From NCBI GenBank assembly GCA_934098295.1, contig CAKONV010000025.1:1-20559 (forward strand): a stretch of 20,559 nt of DNA, written 5' to 3'. Source of the DNA: an uncultured Bacilli bacterium (lineage in GTDB: Bacteria > Bacillota_I > Bacilli_A > ML615J-28 > CAG-313). The position numbers and the translations under genes were made by a program. Below, piece by piece: positions 8,685 through 16,851 of this stretch. Numbering within the stretch: position 1 is the stretch's first letter; each line of letters starts with the position of its first letter. The notes under the pieces were generated by a model. The model had not been told where the DNA came from and ran no database searches. It worked only from the letters and a program-made list of their open reading frames with translations.

Positions 8685-8891
8685 TTGAATAGTCGCTTTT
8701 TAACTCCGAGAGAAAAAGAAATCTTTACATTACTAGTAAAACAATATGACACTGAAAAAATAGCTAAAACTTTAAATATCACGACTAAGACAGTTAGAAA
8801 TCATATTTCTAATGTGATTCAAAAACTTGGCGTAAAAGGAAGAAGTCAAGCCATTTTAGAACTTATAAAAATGGAGGAACTTAGTTTATAA
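8685..8891 (+). CDS. gerE: GerE, LuxR-type sporulation transcription regulator
   Basis: This 68-residue protein is a free-standing LuxR-type helix-turn-helix domain, like B. subtilis GerE (74 residues), with no receiver domain. The opening LTPREKEIFTLLV and the recognition-helix/dimer stretch KTVRNHISNVIQKLGVKGRS (about 36-55) are very close to GerE as I recall it, which favours GerE over a generic LuxR fragment. GerE acts in the late mother cell, modulating sigma-K-dependent coat genes. The TTG start is chosen from AGGGTG (8672-8677), 7 nt upstream; the nearby ATG at 8678 is out of frame. A sigma-K-like promoter precedes it. Confidence 0.85.
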   Translation: MNSRFLTPREKEIFTLLVKQYDTEKIAKTLNITTKTVRNHISNVIQKLGVKGRSQAILELIKMEELSL

Positions 8892-8913
8892 AAAATCAAG
8901 AAAGGAGTTTTTT

Positions 8914-9780
8914 ATGCAAACATTTTGTGGAAGAATAAAACATGTATATGAAGAAGAACGCATATTTGAAATAGAATATCGTCATCGTATTTATTTTTTT
9001 CATATAACAAGAAGTCAAATGAAAAAATTTCAAGCATATTTAGAAAATGGACTTTTTGTCTTTTTTAAGGCATTTGATACTCCTAAAAAATATGGTAAAT
9101 ATGTAGCTTATGATATTATAACTTTTGTTAAATTAATAAGACAAGTCGGTAGAAAAACAATTACCTATTACGATATTCAAACTATTAAAGAAGGTGTAAG
9201 AAAATTATTAAAAAAAGACACCTATAGAATGTTCCTTGATTTAGAATTTACAATGCCACCATACAATTATTCATCCGATGGTGAAATAAAATTTTATTCA
9301 GAAATAATTCAATATGGTTTTTATTTAGAAGATGAAAATGGCAATTTAATTGATAGTGCTTGTGGCATGATTAGACCAACATGCCCTTTAAGCATTAGCA
9401 ATAGAACTTGTGATTTTTTACATGTAAATAAAGAAAAACTCCTTAAAGCACCATATTATTCAAAGTTCTATAAAACCATAGGTGAATATATGATGTTATA
9501 TCAACCAGTAATTTATATATGGGGTAAAAATGATTATTTAATGATTGAAAAATCGTATGTATTAAACAATGTAAAACCACTAACAACTAGAAAAAACTTT
9601 GTAAATTTGATGCAAATAATGAAAAACTATTATAGCCTAAAAGATGATATCGGCTTATATGCTGCATTTGAATTACTTGGAAAAGAACCACCAATGGCCA
9701 TTCAAGACCATGATGCTTTACATGATTCCATGGCTACGCTAGAATTATTTCATTTATTTGAAAAAGAAATTAATCAATAG
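8914..9780 (+). CDS. DEDDh 3'-5' exonuclease-like protein (KapD/ERI-1-like) with extra N-terminal domain
   Basis: The 288-residue protein has two parts. Residues about 1-80 form a small, probably beta-rich domain with a FFHI stretch and KYGKYVAYDI, suggesting an OB/cold-shock-like nucleic-acid fold (inference). Residues about 104-286 are a DnaQ-like exonuclease with every catalytic position present: Asp109 and Glu111 (DLEF), Asp207 (WGKND), and His266 and Asp271 (HDALHD), the DEDDh arrangement. The FLDLEFTMP and EIIQYG motifs recall the ERI-1/KapD branch; B. subtilis KapD was reported as an inhibitor of the KinA sporulation pathway. The substrate cannot be read from sequence. It has a strong ribosome binding site (AAAGGAG) and lies between gerE and rnjA. 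Confidence 0.75.
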   Translation: MQTFCGRIKHVYEEERIFEIEYRHRIYFFHITRSQMKKFQAYLENGLFVFFKAFDTPKKYGKYVAYDIITFVKLIRQVGRKTITYYDIQTIKEGVRKLLKKDTYRMFLDLEFTMPPYNYSSDGEIKFYSEIIQYGFYLEDENGNLIDSACGMIRPTCPLSISNRTCDFLHVNKEKLLKAPYYSKFYKTIGEYMMLYQPVIYIWGKNDYLMIEKSYVLNNVKPLTTRKNFVNLMQIMKNYYSLKDDIGLYAAFELLGKEPPMAIQDHDALHDSMATLELFHLFEKEINQ

Positions 9781-9804
9781 ATATAAAAAGAAAGGAGGAA
9801 AAAT

Positions 9805-11736
9805 ATGGAAAAAACTAATCTGTTTAAAAAACAGATAAAAAATTCACCAAAAAACGAAGAAAAAAAGACAACAACTCCTGTTTCTGGTGATAAAAAAATT
9901 TCCAAACAAAAAACTAATTCGAAAAAAACTCAACAAAAAGCGGTATCAACTAAAAAAACTCAAACTATGCTTAAGTCTAAATCCAAGACTATAGAAAAAA
10001 AGATAGATAAAGAAATTAAAAACACTCCTAAACCTAGTGTAAAAAAGAATAGTAAAGGAATGTCCCTAAAACAATCTAGCGATGTTAAAGTATATTCTCT
10101 TGGTGGATTAGGCGTTGTTGGTATGAATATGTATGTGGTTGAACAAAACGACGAAATATTAGTTATGGATGCGGGAATTTTATTTGCAGATGATGATGTT
10201 CACGGGGTTAATTATATAATCCCTGATTTTACATATCTTCAAGCTAATCAAAATCGTATAATAGGGCTGTTTATTACTCATGGTCATGAAGACCATATTG
10301 GAGCCATCCCATTTTTACTTCAAAAAGTTAAAATACCAACAATATATGCCTCAGGTTTAGCTGTAGGTTTAATAAAAAACAAAATGGCAGAGTTCCCTGA
10401 TGTTAACTATAATATTACAGAATATACAAGAGATTCATTATTTAAATTTAAAAATTTTGAAGTTTCTTTTTTTAGAACAAATCACTCTATCCCTGATTCT
10501 TTTGGTATAGCCATAAAAACTAATTTAGGCTATGTTGTTAACACTGGAGATTTTAAATTTGATTTTAGTCCTTTAGGTCCAGCTTCTGATTACTATAAAA
10601 TGACAAGTCTTGGCGAAAAAGGTGTTTGCTGCTTACTTGCCGAAAGTACTAATGCGAATATTTCTCAATTTTCTTCAAGTGAAAGAAAAATTGGAGAAAC
10701 GTTATCAAGTCTATTCCATCAAATAAGTGGACGTATTATTGTAGCTACTTTTGCCTCTAATGTTTATAGGGTTCAACAAATTATTGAAGCTTCGATTGCA
10801 ACCGGTAGAAAGGTTGTTGTTTTTGGACATAGTATGGAATTAACAATTGAAGTTGCGACAAGATTAAAATATATTAATGCTCCTAAAGGATGGATTCAAA
10901 AAGCCCGTGATATGAAAAAAATAGATAGTAATCATATCACAATTCTTTGTACAGGTTCTCAAGGCGAACCTCTTGCCGCCCTATCAAGAATTGCCTCAGG
11001 AACACATAAACAAATAAAACTTCAGCCTAATGATACCGTAATTTATTCATCAAAACCTATTCCTGGAAATGAACAATTTATCAATCGTAATGTTAACAAA
11101 TTAGTTCATGCTGGGGCTCATGTTATTAGAAATAATCCTTTAACTGATACGCATACAACTGGACATGCTTCTCAAAATGAACTAAGAATGATGCTAGCTT
11201 TTATGAAACCTAAATATTTTATCCCCGTTCATGGTGAATATGCTATGTTAAAAAAACATGTTGAAATAGCTGAAATGCAAGGTATACCAAAACAAAATTG
11301 TTTTGTTTTAGGAACTGGTGATGTTTTATCAATTAATAATAAGTCAGCAAAAGTATTGAAAGGTGCTATTCCAGCCTCAGATATATATCTAGATTCGGCT
11401 CTATCCGATGTTGATAGTGGTGTGTTAAAAGAAAGAAAGAAAATGGCTGATGAAGGGCTTATTAGCATAACTTACTTTATTAATAAGAAAAAACAATTAA
11501 TATCAACTCCTATTATTGCCTCAAGAGGATTTATGACTCCGGAATCAGCAACTTTATTACTTAATAGTTTTACAAACAAAAGTATTGATATATTTAAGAC
11601 CTTAACTAGTAATAAAGAACATTATGTAATATCATCAACGGAAAAACAAATTATTAATCAAATGGTACAATATATATATCACAAAATGGATCGCAAACCT
11701 TTAATTGTGGTATCTATCAAACAAGTAGCAATATGA
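9805..11736 (+). CDS. rnjA: Ribonuclease J with long basic N-terminal extension
   Basis: RNase J is a metallo-beta-lactamase/beta-CASP ribonuclease (endonuclease and 5'-3' exonuclease) central to mRNA decay and rRNA maturation. The core starts near residue 93 with SLGGLGVVGMNMYVVE. The zinc motif is HGHEDH (159-164), with Asp249 in NTGDF, HTTGHAS (450-456) and His476 in VHGEY. Residues 1 to about 92 are a Lys/Ser/Thr/Gln-rich, probably disordered extension, so the protein is 643 residues against 555 in B. subtilis RNase J1. The start is secure, with AAAGGAGG 6 nt upstream. RNase J1 versus J2 cannot be fixed from one copy, but all metal ligands are present. Its end overlaps the next gene by 4 bp. 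Confidence 0.93.
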   Translation: MEKTNLFKKQIKNSPKNEEKKTTTPVSGDKKISKQKTNSKKTQQKAVSTKKTQTMLKSKSKTIEKKIDKEIKNTPKPSVKKNSKGMSLKQSSDVKVYSLGGLGVVGMNMYVVEQNDEILVMDAGILFADDDVHGVNYIIPDFTYLQANQNRIIGLFITHGHEDHIGAIPFLLQKVKIPTIYASGLAVGLIKNKMAEFPDVNYNITEYTRDSLFKFKNFEVSFFRTNHSIPDSFGIAIKTNLGYVVNTGDFKFDFSPLGPASDYYKMTSLGEKGVCCLLAESTNANISQFSSSERKIGETLSSLFHQISGRIIVATFASNVYRVQQIIEASIATGRKVVVFGHSMELTIEVATRLKYINAPKGWIQKARDMKKIDSNHITILCTGSQGEPLAALSRIASGTHKQIKLQPNDTVIYSSKPIPGNEQFINRNVNKLVHAGAHVIRNNPLTDTHTTGHASQNELRMMLAFMKPKYFIPVHGEYAMLKKHVEIAEMQGIPKQNCFVLGTGDVLSINNKSAKVLKGAIPASDIYLDSALSDVDSGVLKERKKMADEGLISITYFINKKKQLISTPIIASRGFMTPESATLLLNSFTNKSIDIFKTLTSNKEHYVISSTEKQIINQMVQYIYHKMDRKPLIVVSIKQVAI

Positions 11737-12533
11737 TAAATAATAAAGTCTTATTTTTTGATATTGATGGGACCTTGTTAAATCCATCGACACATAAAAT
11801 TGAACAATCAACTATGGAAATATTAGAGGAATTATCTAAAAGAAAAGATATTGATATGTATATATCTACGGGTAGAAGTAGAACTACAATTAAAGAAATG
11901 AATCCGATATTACCATATTTTAAAGGCTTTAATTTATGCAATGGTAGTCAAATAATTATTGATAATAAAATTATGTACACCGTATTTTTCAAAGAAGATG
12001 AAGTGATAAAACTTTTGTCTTATTTAGAAGAACAGTTTCTATCATATAGTTTAGTTACTAGCGATGATGTCTTTTCTAAATTTTACTCTCCTCTTATTGA
12101 AGAAGCCTTTAATCAAGCTGTAAAGACCAATTATATAAAAATAGATAGTTTTAAAAATATAAAATTAAATAATATAATAGAAATATGGATTTTAGCTGAA
12201 AATTCTATAATAGATAAAATTGTTCAAATTTTTCCTTTTCTAACCATTTATTATTGGGGTAATAGCGGTTGCGATGTTGTTGTTTTAAATCAAAGTAAAG
12301 CCTTAGGAATTAAAAAGATAATTGAAATAATGGGATATAATCAAGAAAACACTTTTGCTTTTGGTGATAGTGATAATGATGTTCCCATGTTTAAAGCAGT
12401 AAATACGAGTATTGCGATGGGAAAATCGACGCCTATGGCTATTAAAGCAGCAACTTATCAAACACTATTATTAGAAGATGCTGGGTTAGCGAAGGCAGTA
12501 AAAAAATATGTTTTAAAAAAGTCACCTAGGTGA
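11733..12533 (+). CDS. Cof-type HAD-superfamily hydrolase (sugar-phosphate or flavin phosphatase)
   Basis: This 266-residue HAD hydrolase is of the Cof/IIB class. Motif I is DIDGT, with nucleophile Asp10 and acid/base Asp12. The conserved lysine is probably Lys189, and motif IV is GDSDND (211-216). The C2 cap lies between, about 85-185. Family members dephosphorylate sugar phosphates, FMN or PLP; the substrate cannot be predicted here. It overlaps rnjA by ATGA, so it is probably translationally coupled. Its last codons, including the TGA stop, lie inside a terminator hairpin that closes the gene train. Confidence 0.9.
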   Translation: MINNKVLFFDIDGTLLNPSTHKIEQSTMEILEELSKRKDIDMYISTGRSRTTIKEMNPILPYFKGFNLCNGSQIIIDNKIMYTVFFKEDEVIKLLSYLEEQFLSYSLVTSDDVFSKFYSPLIEEAFNQAVKTNYIKIDSFKNIKLNNIIEIWILAENSIIDKIVQIFPFLTIYYWGNSGCDVVVLNQSKALGIKKIIEIMGYNQENTFAFGDSDNDVPMFKAVNTSIAMGKSTPMAIKAATYQTLLLEDAGLAKAVKKYVLKKSPR

Positions 12534-12540
12534 CTTTTTT
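12515..12540 (+). terminator. Terminator embedded in the end of the Cof gene
   Basis: AAAAAAGTCAC and GTGACTTTTTT flank a CTAG loop, giving a perfect 26-bp palindrome with a T6 tail. It is symmetrical, so it could act in both directions. It overlaps the last codons and stop of the preceding gene and separates it from the marR operon. Confidence 0.85.
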
Positions 12541-12588
12541 GATTACGTTTTCAAAGGCAAATTGAGTATAAAATTTCCAAAAAATGTG

Positions 12589-12607
12589 TATAATAGTTCG
12601 GATACTA
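12589..12607 (+). promoter_or_regulatory. Candidate -10 and operator of the marR-ABC operon
   Basis: TATAAT (12589-12594) lies 34 nt before the marR start codon. No good -35 is present at 16-18 bp; TTGAGT at 12562 is 21 bp away. Overlapping the -10 is the interrupted palindrome TAGT-N6-ACTA (12594-12607), just before the expected start of transcription. That is a plausible autoregulatory site for a MarR protein, but it is short. Confidence 0.4.
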
Positions 12608-12628
12608 ACATTTTATCGTGAGGAAATT

Positions 12629-13078
12629 ATGAAAGAAGTTATTAACAAAATTAATTGTGCCAATAGAACTATCATAAGAAAATTGGATAGTATGCCTTCC
12701 TTTAGAAGTGCTTCAGATCTTACATGTAAAAGAGGATATATTTTAGGATATTTAATTGATCATAAAAATCAAAAGATATATCAAAAAGATTTAGAAAAAG
12801 TATTCAATGTTAGAAGAAGTTCAATGTCAGAAATTTTAACGACAATGGAAAATAACAAATTAATTGAAAGAATTCCATCTAATGATGATGCTAGACTTAA
12901 AGAAATAAAAATTCTTGAAAAAGGTATAAAAATGAATGCATTGGTAAAAAACGAAATAATGCAGGTAGAAAATGAAATTGATAATCTACTGAGTTCTAGC
13001 GAAAAAGAAATGTTAGTAAATATTTTAGAAAAAATTATTAATAAACTAAATATGGAAGGAGAAAAAAATAATGATTAA
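12629..13078 (+). CDS. MarR-family transcriptional regulator
   Basis: This 149-residue winged helix-turn-helix protein is of MarR type and usual length. Helix-turn-helix QKDLEKVFNVRRSSMSEIL (about 53-71) is followed by the wing with the family-typical DDAR (about 86-89). The C-terminal helices would form the dimer interface. I chose the ATG at 12629 because GTGAGG lies 5 nt upstream. An in-frame ATG at 12584 would overlap the -10 element and lacks a ribosome binding site. The gene overlaps the first ABC gene by 8 bp, so it is probably the local repressor of the exporter, possibly ligand-responsive (inference). Confidence 0.88.
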   Translation: MKEVINKINCANRTIIRKLDSMPSFRSASDLTCKRGYILGYLIDHKNQKIYQKDLEKVFNVRRSSMSEILTTMENNKLIERIPSNDDARLKEIKILEKGIKMNALVKNEIMQVENEIDNLLSSSEKEMLVNILEKIINKLNMEGEKNND

Positions 13079-14864
13079 AAAATTGTTTAAATCATTGCGA
13101 GAATACAAAACAGCAGCCATATTATCTCCTGTTATTGTTTCTGGAGAAGTATTAATGGAATGCTTTATCCCTTTTGTGATGTCTTTTTTATTAGATAGTA
13201 TTCGTGATGGTGAAATGAAAAAAGTATACATGTATGGTGCAATCCTAATTGTAATGGCTCTTGTTAGTTTAACGTGTGGTTTTTTAGCAGGAAAATTCTG
13301 TGCGGTTGCTTCAGCGGGATTTGCTAAAAATCTCCGTCATGATTTATATGAAAAAGTCAATAGCTTTTCTTTTGGAAATATTGATAAATTTTCTACAGCT
13401 AGTCTTGTAACTCGTCTTACAACCGATGTAACCAATGTTCAACAATCTTTCATGATGATAATAAGAAGTGTAGTTAGATCACCATTTATGCTAATTTTTT
13501 CCTTTATCATGGCGACTATTACGGGAAGTTTTAAAATGGCTTGTATATTTGTGGTAATTTTACCAATTTTAGGATTAGGATTATTCCTAGTGGTAAAAAA
13601 GGCAGTTCCTACTTTTAATCGTATTTTTAAGAAATATGATGCTTTAAATGAATCAGTACAAGAAAACGTAAAAGCTATGCGTGTAGTTAAAACATATGTA
13701 AGAGAAGATTATGAAAAGGATAAATTTGATAAGGCATCAAATGCATTATGTGATGATTTCATTCATGCTGAAAAAATTGTAGCTTTAAATTCACCAATTA
13801 TGCAAGGTGCTATGTATGCATCAATGATGTGTTTAATTGCTTTTGGTTCATTTTTAATTGTAAATACTTTTGTTAAATATACATCAAGTATTGTTGATGG
13901 TGAAGTAGTTGAAAAATTTGTTTGGGGCGAATTGTCAACTGGTCAATTATCAAGTTTAATTACTTATTCAGTCCAAATGCTTATGAGCATAATTCTTTTG
14001 TCAATGATTTTTGTTATGATTTCAATATCAATTGAATCAGCTAATAGAATTGTTGAAGTATTAGATGAAGAACCAGAAATTAAAAACCCGGCTAATCCTA
14101 TTAAAGAAGTAGAAGATGGAAGTATTGAATTCAAAAATGTTTCTTTTAAATATGTAAAGAATGCTTTAAAGAATGCATTAGAAGATATTAATTTAAGTAT
14201 ACCAAGCGGTGCAACTGTAGGAATACTTGGTGAAACAGGAAGTGGAAAAACATCACTTGTTAATTTAATTAGTAGATTATATGATGTAAGTAGTGGTGAA
14301 GTTCTTGTCGGAAAAAGAAATGTAAAAGAATATGATATCAAAACCCTAAGAGATTCAGTATCTGTTGTTTTACAAAAGAACATTTTATTTAGTGGAACTA
14401 TTGCTGATAATATTCGTTGGGGAAATCTTGATGCTACTTTAGATGACATAAAAAGAGTTTGCAAACTTGCTCAAGCTAGTGAATTTGTAGAGTCATTTCC
14501 AAAACAATATGATACATATATCGAACAAGGTGGTAGCAATGTTTCGGGTGGTCAAAAACAACGTTTATGTATTGCCAGAGCATTATTAAAAAATCCAAAA
14601 ATTTTAATTTTGGATGATTCAACTAGTGCCGTTGATACCAAAACAGATGCTTTAATAAGAAAAGCATTTAAGGAAGAGATTCCTAATACAACAAAAATAA
14701 TAATAGCTCAAAGAATATCTTCTATTCAAGATTCCGATATAATAGTTATTTTAAAGAATGGAACCATTAATGCTATTGGTAAACATGAAGAATTATTAAA
14801 GAACAACAGCATTTACCAAGAAATCTATTCATCACAAACAAAAGGAGGTGAAGAAGATGCCTAG
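13071..14864 (+). CDS. ABC exporter half-transporter, degenerate-site subunit
   Basis: This 597-residue type IV ABC half-exporter has six transmembrane helices (about 15-325) fused to a nucleotide-binding domain (about 345-590). Walker A is GETGSGKTS (387-395), the signature is VSGGQ (491-495), and Walker B reads ILDD with Asp516 in place of the catalytic Glu. The switch residue is Gln547 (AQRIS) instead of His. This is the asymmetric site expected of one partner in heterodimers of the BmrCD/LmrCD/TM287-288 kind, so it should pair with the next gene product. It overlaps marR and the second ABC gene by 8 bp each. The substrate is unknown; multidrug or peptide export is possible. Confidence 0.9.
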   Translation: MIKKLFKSLREYKTAAILSPVIVSGEVLMECFIPFVMSFLLDSIRDGEMKKVYMYGAILIVMALVSLTCGFLAGKFCAVASAGFAKNLRHDLYEKVNSFSFGNIDKFSTASLVTRLTTDVTNVQQSFMMIIRSVVRSPFMLIFSFIMATITGSFKMACIFVVILPILGLGLFLVVKKAVPTFNRIFKKYDALNESVQENVKAMRVVKTYVREDYEKDKFDKASNALCDDFIHAEKIVALNSPIMQGAMYASMMCLIAFGSFLIVNTFVKYTSSIVDGEVVEKFVWGELSTGQLSSLITYSVQMLMSIILLSMIFVMISISIESANRIVEVLDEEPEIKNPANPIKEVEDGSIEFKNVSFKYVKNALKNALEDINLSIPSGATVGILGETGSGKTSLVNLISRLYDVSSGEVLVGKRNVKEYDIKTLRDSVSVVLQKNILFSGTIADNIRWGNLDATLDDIKRVCKLAQASEFVESFPKQYDTYIEQGGSNVSGGQKQRLCIARALLKNPKILILDDSTSAVDTKTDALIRKAFKEEIPNTTKIIIAQRISSIQDSDIIVILKNGTINAIGKHEELLKNNSIYQEIYSSQTKGGEEDA

Positions 14865-16776
14865 AGGAGTTGTCGCAAGAGGTGCTAAACCTAAAAAGGG
14901 TGTATTTTCTCGTCTTCTTAAAACATTATTTAAAGGGTATAAATGGCAATTAATAGTTGTGGCTATTTGTATGATTGTTACATCTTTAGCATCATCTTCA
15001 TCAAGTATTTTCTTGAAAAATATTGTTGATAATCTAATTACACCAACAATTAAAAATGAAATGACCAAAGCTGAGTTTTCATCAAGGATGTATAAAATCA
15101 TCTTCTTAATGATTACAATCTATTTATTAGGTTTAATTGGAAGTTTTGTTCAATCACAACTTATGGCTAAAGTAACACAACGTTTCTTAAGAGATATAAG
15201 AAATAAATTATTTGATGGTATGCAAGAATTACCAATAAGATTTTTTGATACGCATACGCATGGTGACATAATGAGTATATATACTAACGATATTGATTCA
15301 ATTAGACAATTAGTTTCTCAAAGTTTACCACAAGTATTTTCTTCTTTTGTCATTCTTTCCGTTGTTTTAGTTGCTATGTTAACATTCAGTATTTGGCTAA
15401 CTTTAATCGTTATCGCAACAATTATTGTCATGTTAGTTATTGTTAATTATGTAGGTAAAAATAGTGCTAAGTATTTCATAGCTCAACAAAAATCACTTGG
15501 TAAAACCGAAGGATACATTGAAGAATTAATGAATGGTCAAAAAGTTGTACAAGTATTTTGTCATGAAAAAGAAAGTCAAGAAGATTTTGATAAATTAAAT
15601 GCAGAATTATGTGAAAACATGACCAAAGCTAATAAATATGCAAATACATTAATGCCTATTTTGGGAAATATTGGAAATATCTTATATGTTTTACTAGCTT
15701 TTGCTGGTGGAATCCTATATGTTAGTGGAGCTGCTAATTTGTCATTAAAAGGCTTTGGAAGCATTGAAATTGGTGTTATCTTATCATTCTTACCAATGAG
15801 CAAGATGTTTACTAACAATGTCAGCAATTTATCACAACAAATAAATTCAATTGTTATGGCTTTAGCTGGTGCCGATAGAGTGTTTACTTTAATGGATGAA
15901 CCAAAAGAGGTAGATGATGGTTATGTAACCCTTGTAAATGCTGTAATTAACGAAAATGGTGAAATAACTGAAAGCAGTAAAAGAACCGGAAAATGGGCTT
16001 GGAAACATCCACATTCTGATGGTACTACAACTTATACAGAATTAAAAGGTGATATTAGATTATTTGATGTTGATTTTGGTTATACACCAGATAAAATAGT
16101 TCTTCATAATATTACAATTTATGCTGAACCTGGACAAAAAGTTGCTTTTGTTGGCGCAACTGGTGCTGGAAAAACTACAATCACTAACCTTATAAACCGT
16201 TTCTACGATATAGCTGATGGTAAAATTAGATATGATGGTATTAATATTAATAAAATTAAAAAAGCCGATTTAAGAAAATCTCTTGGTGTTGTTTTACAAG
16301 AAACCAATCTATTTACGGGAACAGTTATGGAAAATATTCGTTATGGAAATTTAAACGCAACTGATGAAGAAGTAATTGAAGCTGCAAAATTGGCTAATGC
16401 TCATGACTTCATAACAAGATTGCCTCAAGGTTATAATACGCTTTTAACTGCTGATGGTGCCAACTTATCTCAAGGACAAAGACAATTGTTATCCATTGCT
16501 CGGGCCGCCGTTGCTAATGCTCCCGTAATGATTTTAGATGAAGCTACTTCATCAATTGATACGAGAACCGAAAAATTAGTTCAACAGGGTACTGATCAAT
16601 TAATGAAAGGTAGAACTGTATTTGTCATTGCCCATAGATTATCTACTGTACAAAATTCTGATGTAATTATGGTTTTGGAAAACGGTAGAATAATTGAAAG
16701 AGGCAATCACCAAAAATTAATAGCTGAACATGGAAAATATTATCAACTATATACTGGTGCTTTTGAATTAGAATAG
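14857..16776 (+). CDS. ABC exporter half-transporter, catalytic-site subunit
   Basis: This 639-residue half-exporter has an N-terminal basic tail, six transmembrane helices (about 30-350) and a nucleotide-binding domain. Walker A is GATGAGKTT (433-441), the signature LSQGQ (537-541), Walker B ILDE with Glu562, and the switch His593. Between membrane and nucleotide domains is an extra stretch (about 355-400) containing GKWAWKHPHSDG, seen in some Firmicutes exporters. The ATG at 14857 is chosen because AAAGGAGGTG lies 6 nt upstream; the in-frame GTG at 14848 is part of that ribosome binding site. It provides the canonical half of the ATPase pair with the preceding gene. Confidence 0.92.
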   Translation: MPRGVVARGAKPKKGVFSRLLKTLFKGYKWQLIVVAICMIVTSLASSSSSIFLKNIVDNLITPTIKNEMTKAEFSSRMYKIIFLMITIYLLGLIGSFVQSQLMAKVTQRFLRDIRNKLFDGMQELPIRFFDTHTHGDIMSIYTNDIDSIRQLVSQSLPQVFSSFVILSVVLVAMLTFSIWLTLIVIATIIVMLVIVNYVGKNSAKYFIAQQKSLGKTEGYIEELMNGQKVVQVFCHEKESQEDFDKLNAELCENMTKANKYANTLMPILGNIGNILYVLLAFAGGILYVSGAANLSLKGFGSIEIGVILSFLPMSKMFTNNVSNLSQQINSIVMALAGADRVFTLMDEPKEVDDGYVTLVNAVINENGEITESSKRTGKWAWKHPHSDGTTTYTELKGDIRLFDVDFGYTPDKIVLHNITIYAEPGQKVAFVGATGAGKTTITNLINRFYDIADGKIRYDGININKIKKADLRKSLGVVLQETNLFTGTVMENIRYGNLNATDEEVIEAAKLANAHDFITRLPQGYNTLLTADGANLSQGQRQLLSIARAAVANAPVMILDEATSSIDTRTEKLVQQGTDQLMKGRTVFVIAHRLSTVQNSDVIMVLENGRIIERGNHQKLIAEHGKYYQLYTGAFELE

Positions 16777-16790
16777 ACTATTTATAAAAT

Positions 16791-16828
16791 AAAAAGACTA
16801 TCTTCTTTTACAAGAAAATAGTCTTTTT
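16791..16828. terminator. Bidirectional terminator between the ABC operon and def
   Basis: AAAAAGACTAT (16791-16801) pairs with ATAGTCTTTTT (16818-16828), with an inner TTCTT/AAGAA stem and a TTAC loop. A- and T-tracts on the two sides let it end both the plus-strand ABC operon and the minus-strand def gene, which converge here. Confidence 0.85.
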
Positions 16829-16851
16829 AACTGCTTAATATATTAAGTAAA

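Noticed and set aside
261..12533. Mycoplasma-type code with TGA as tryptophan
   Set aside because: Proteins use TGG for Trp, and TGA is the stop of rnjA and the Cof gene.
12584..12628. Earlier ATG for the MarR gene
   Set aside because: It overlaps the -10 region and lacks a ribosome binding site; the ATG at 12629 has GTGAGG at good spacing.
13964..14464. 166-codon open frame on the minus strand
   Set aside because: It is antisense to the first ABC subunit's nucleotide-binding domain and has no independent support.
14848..14856. GTG start for the second ABC subunit
   Set aside because: The GTG is part of the AAAGGAGGTG ribosome binding site of the ATG at 14857. The same logic rejects GTG 20072 for khpA.
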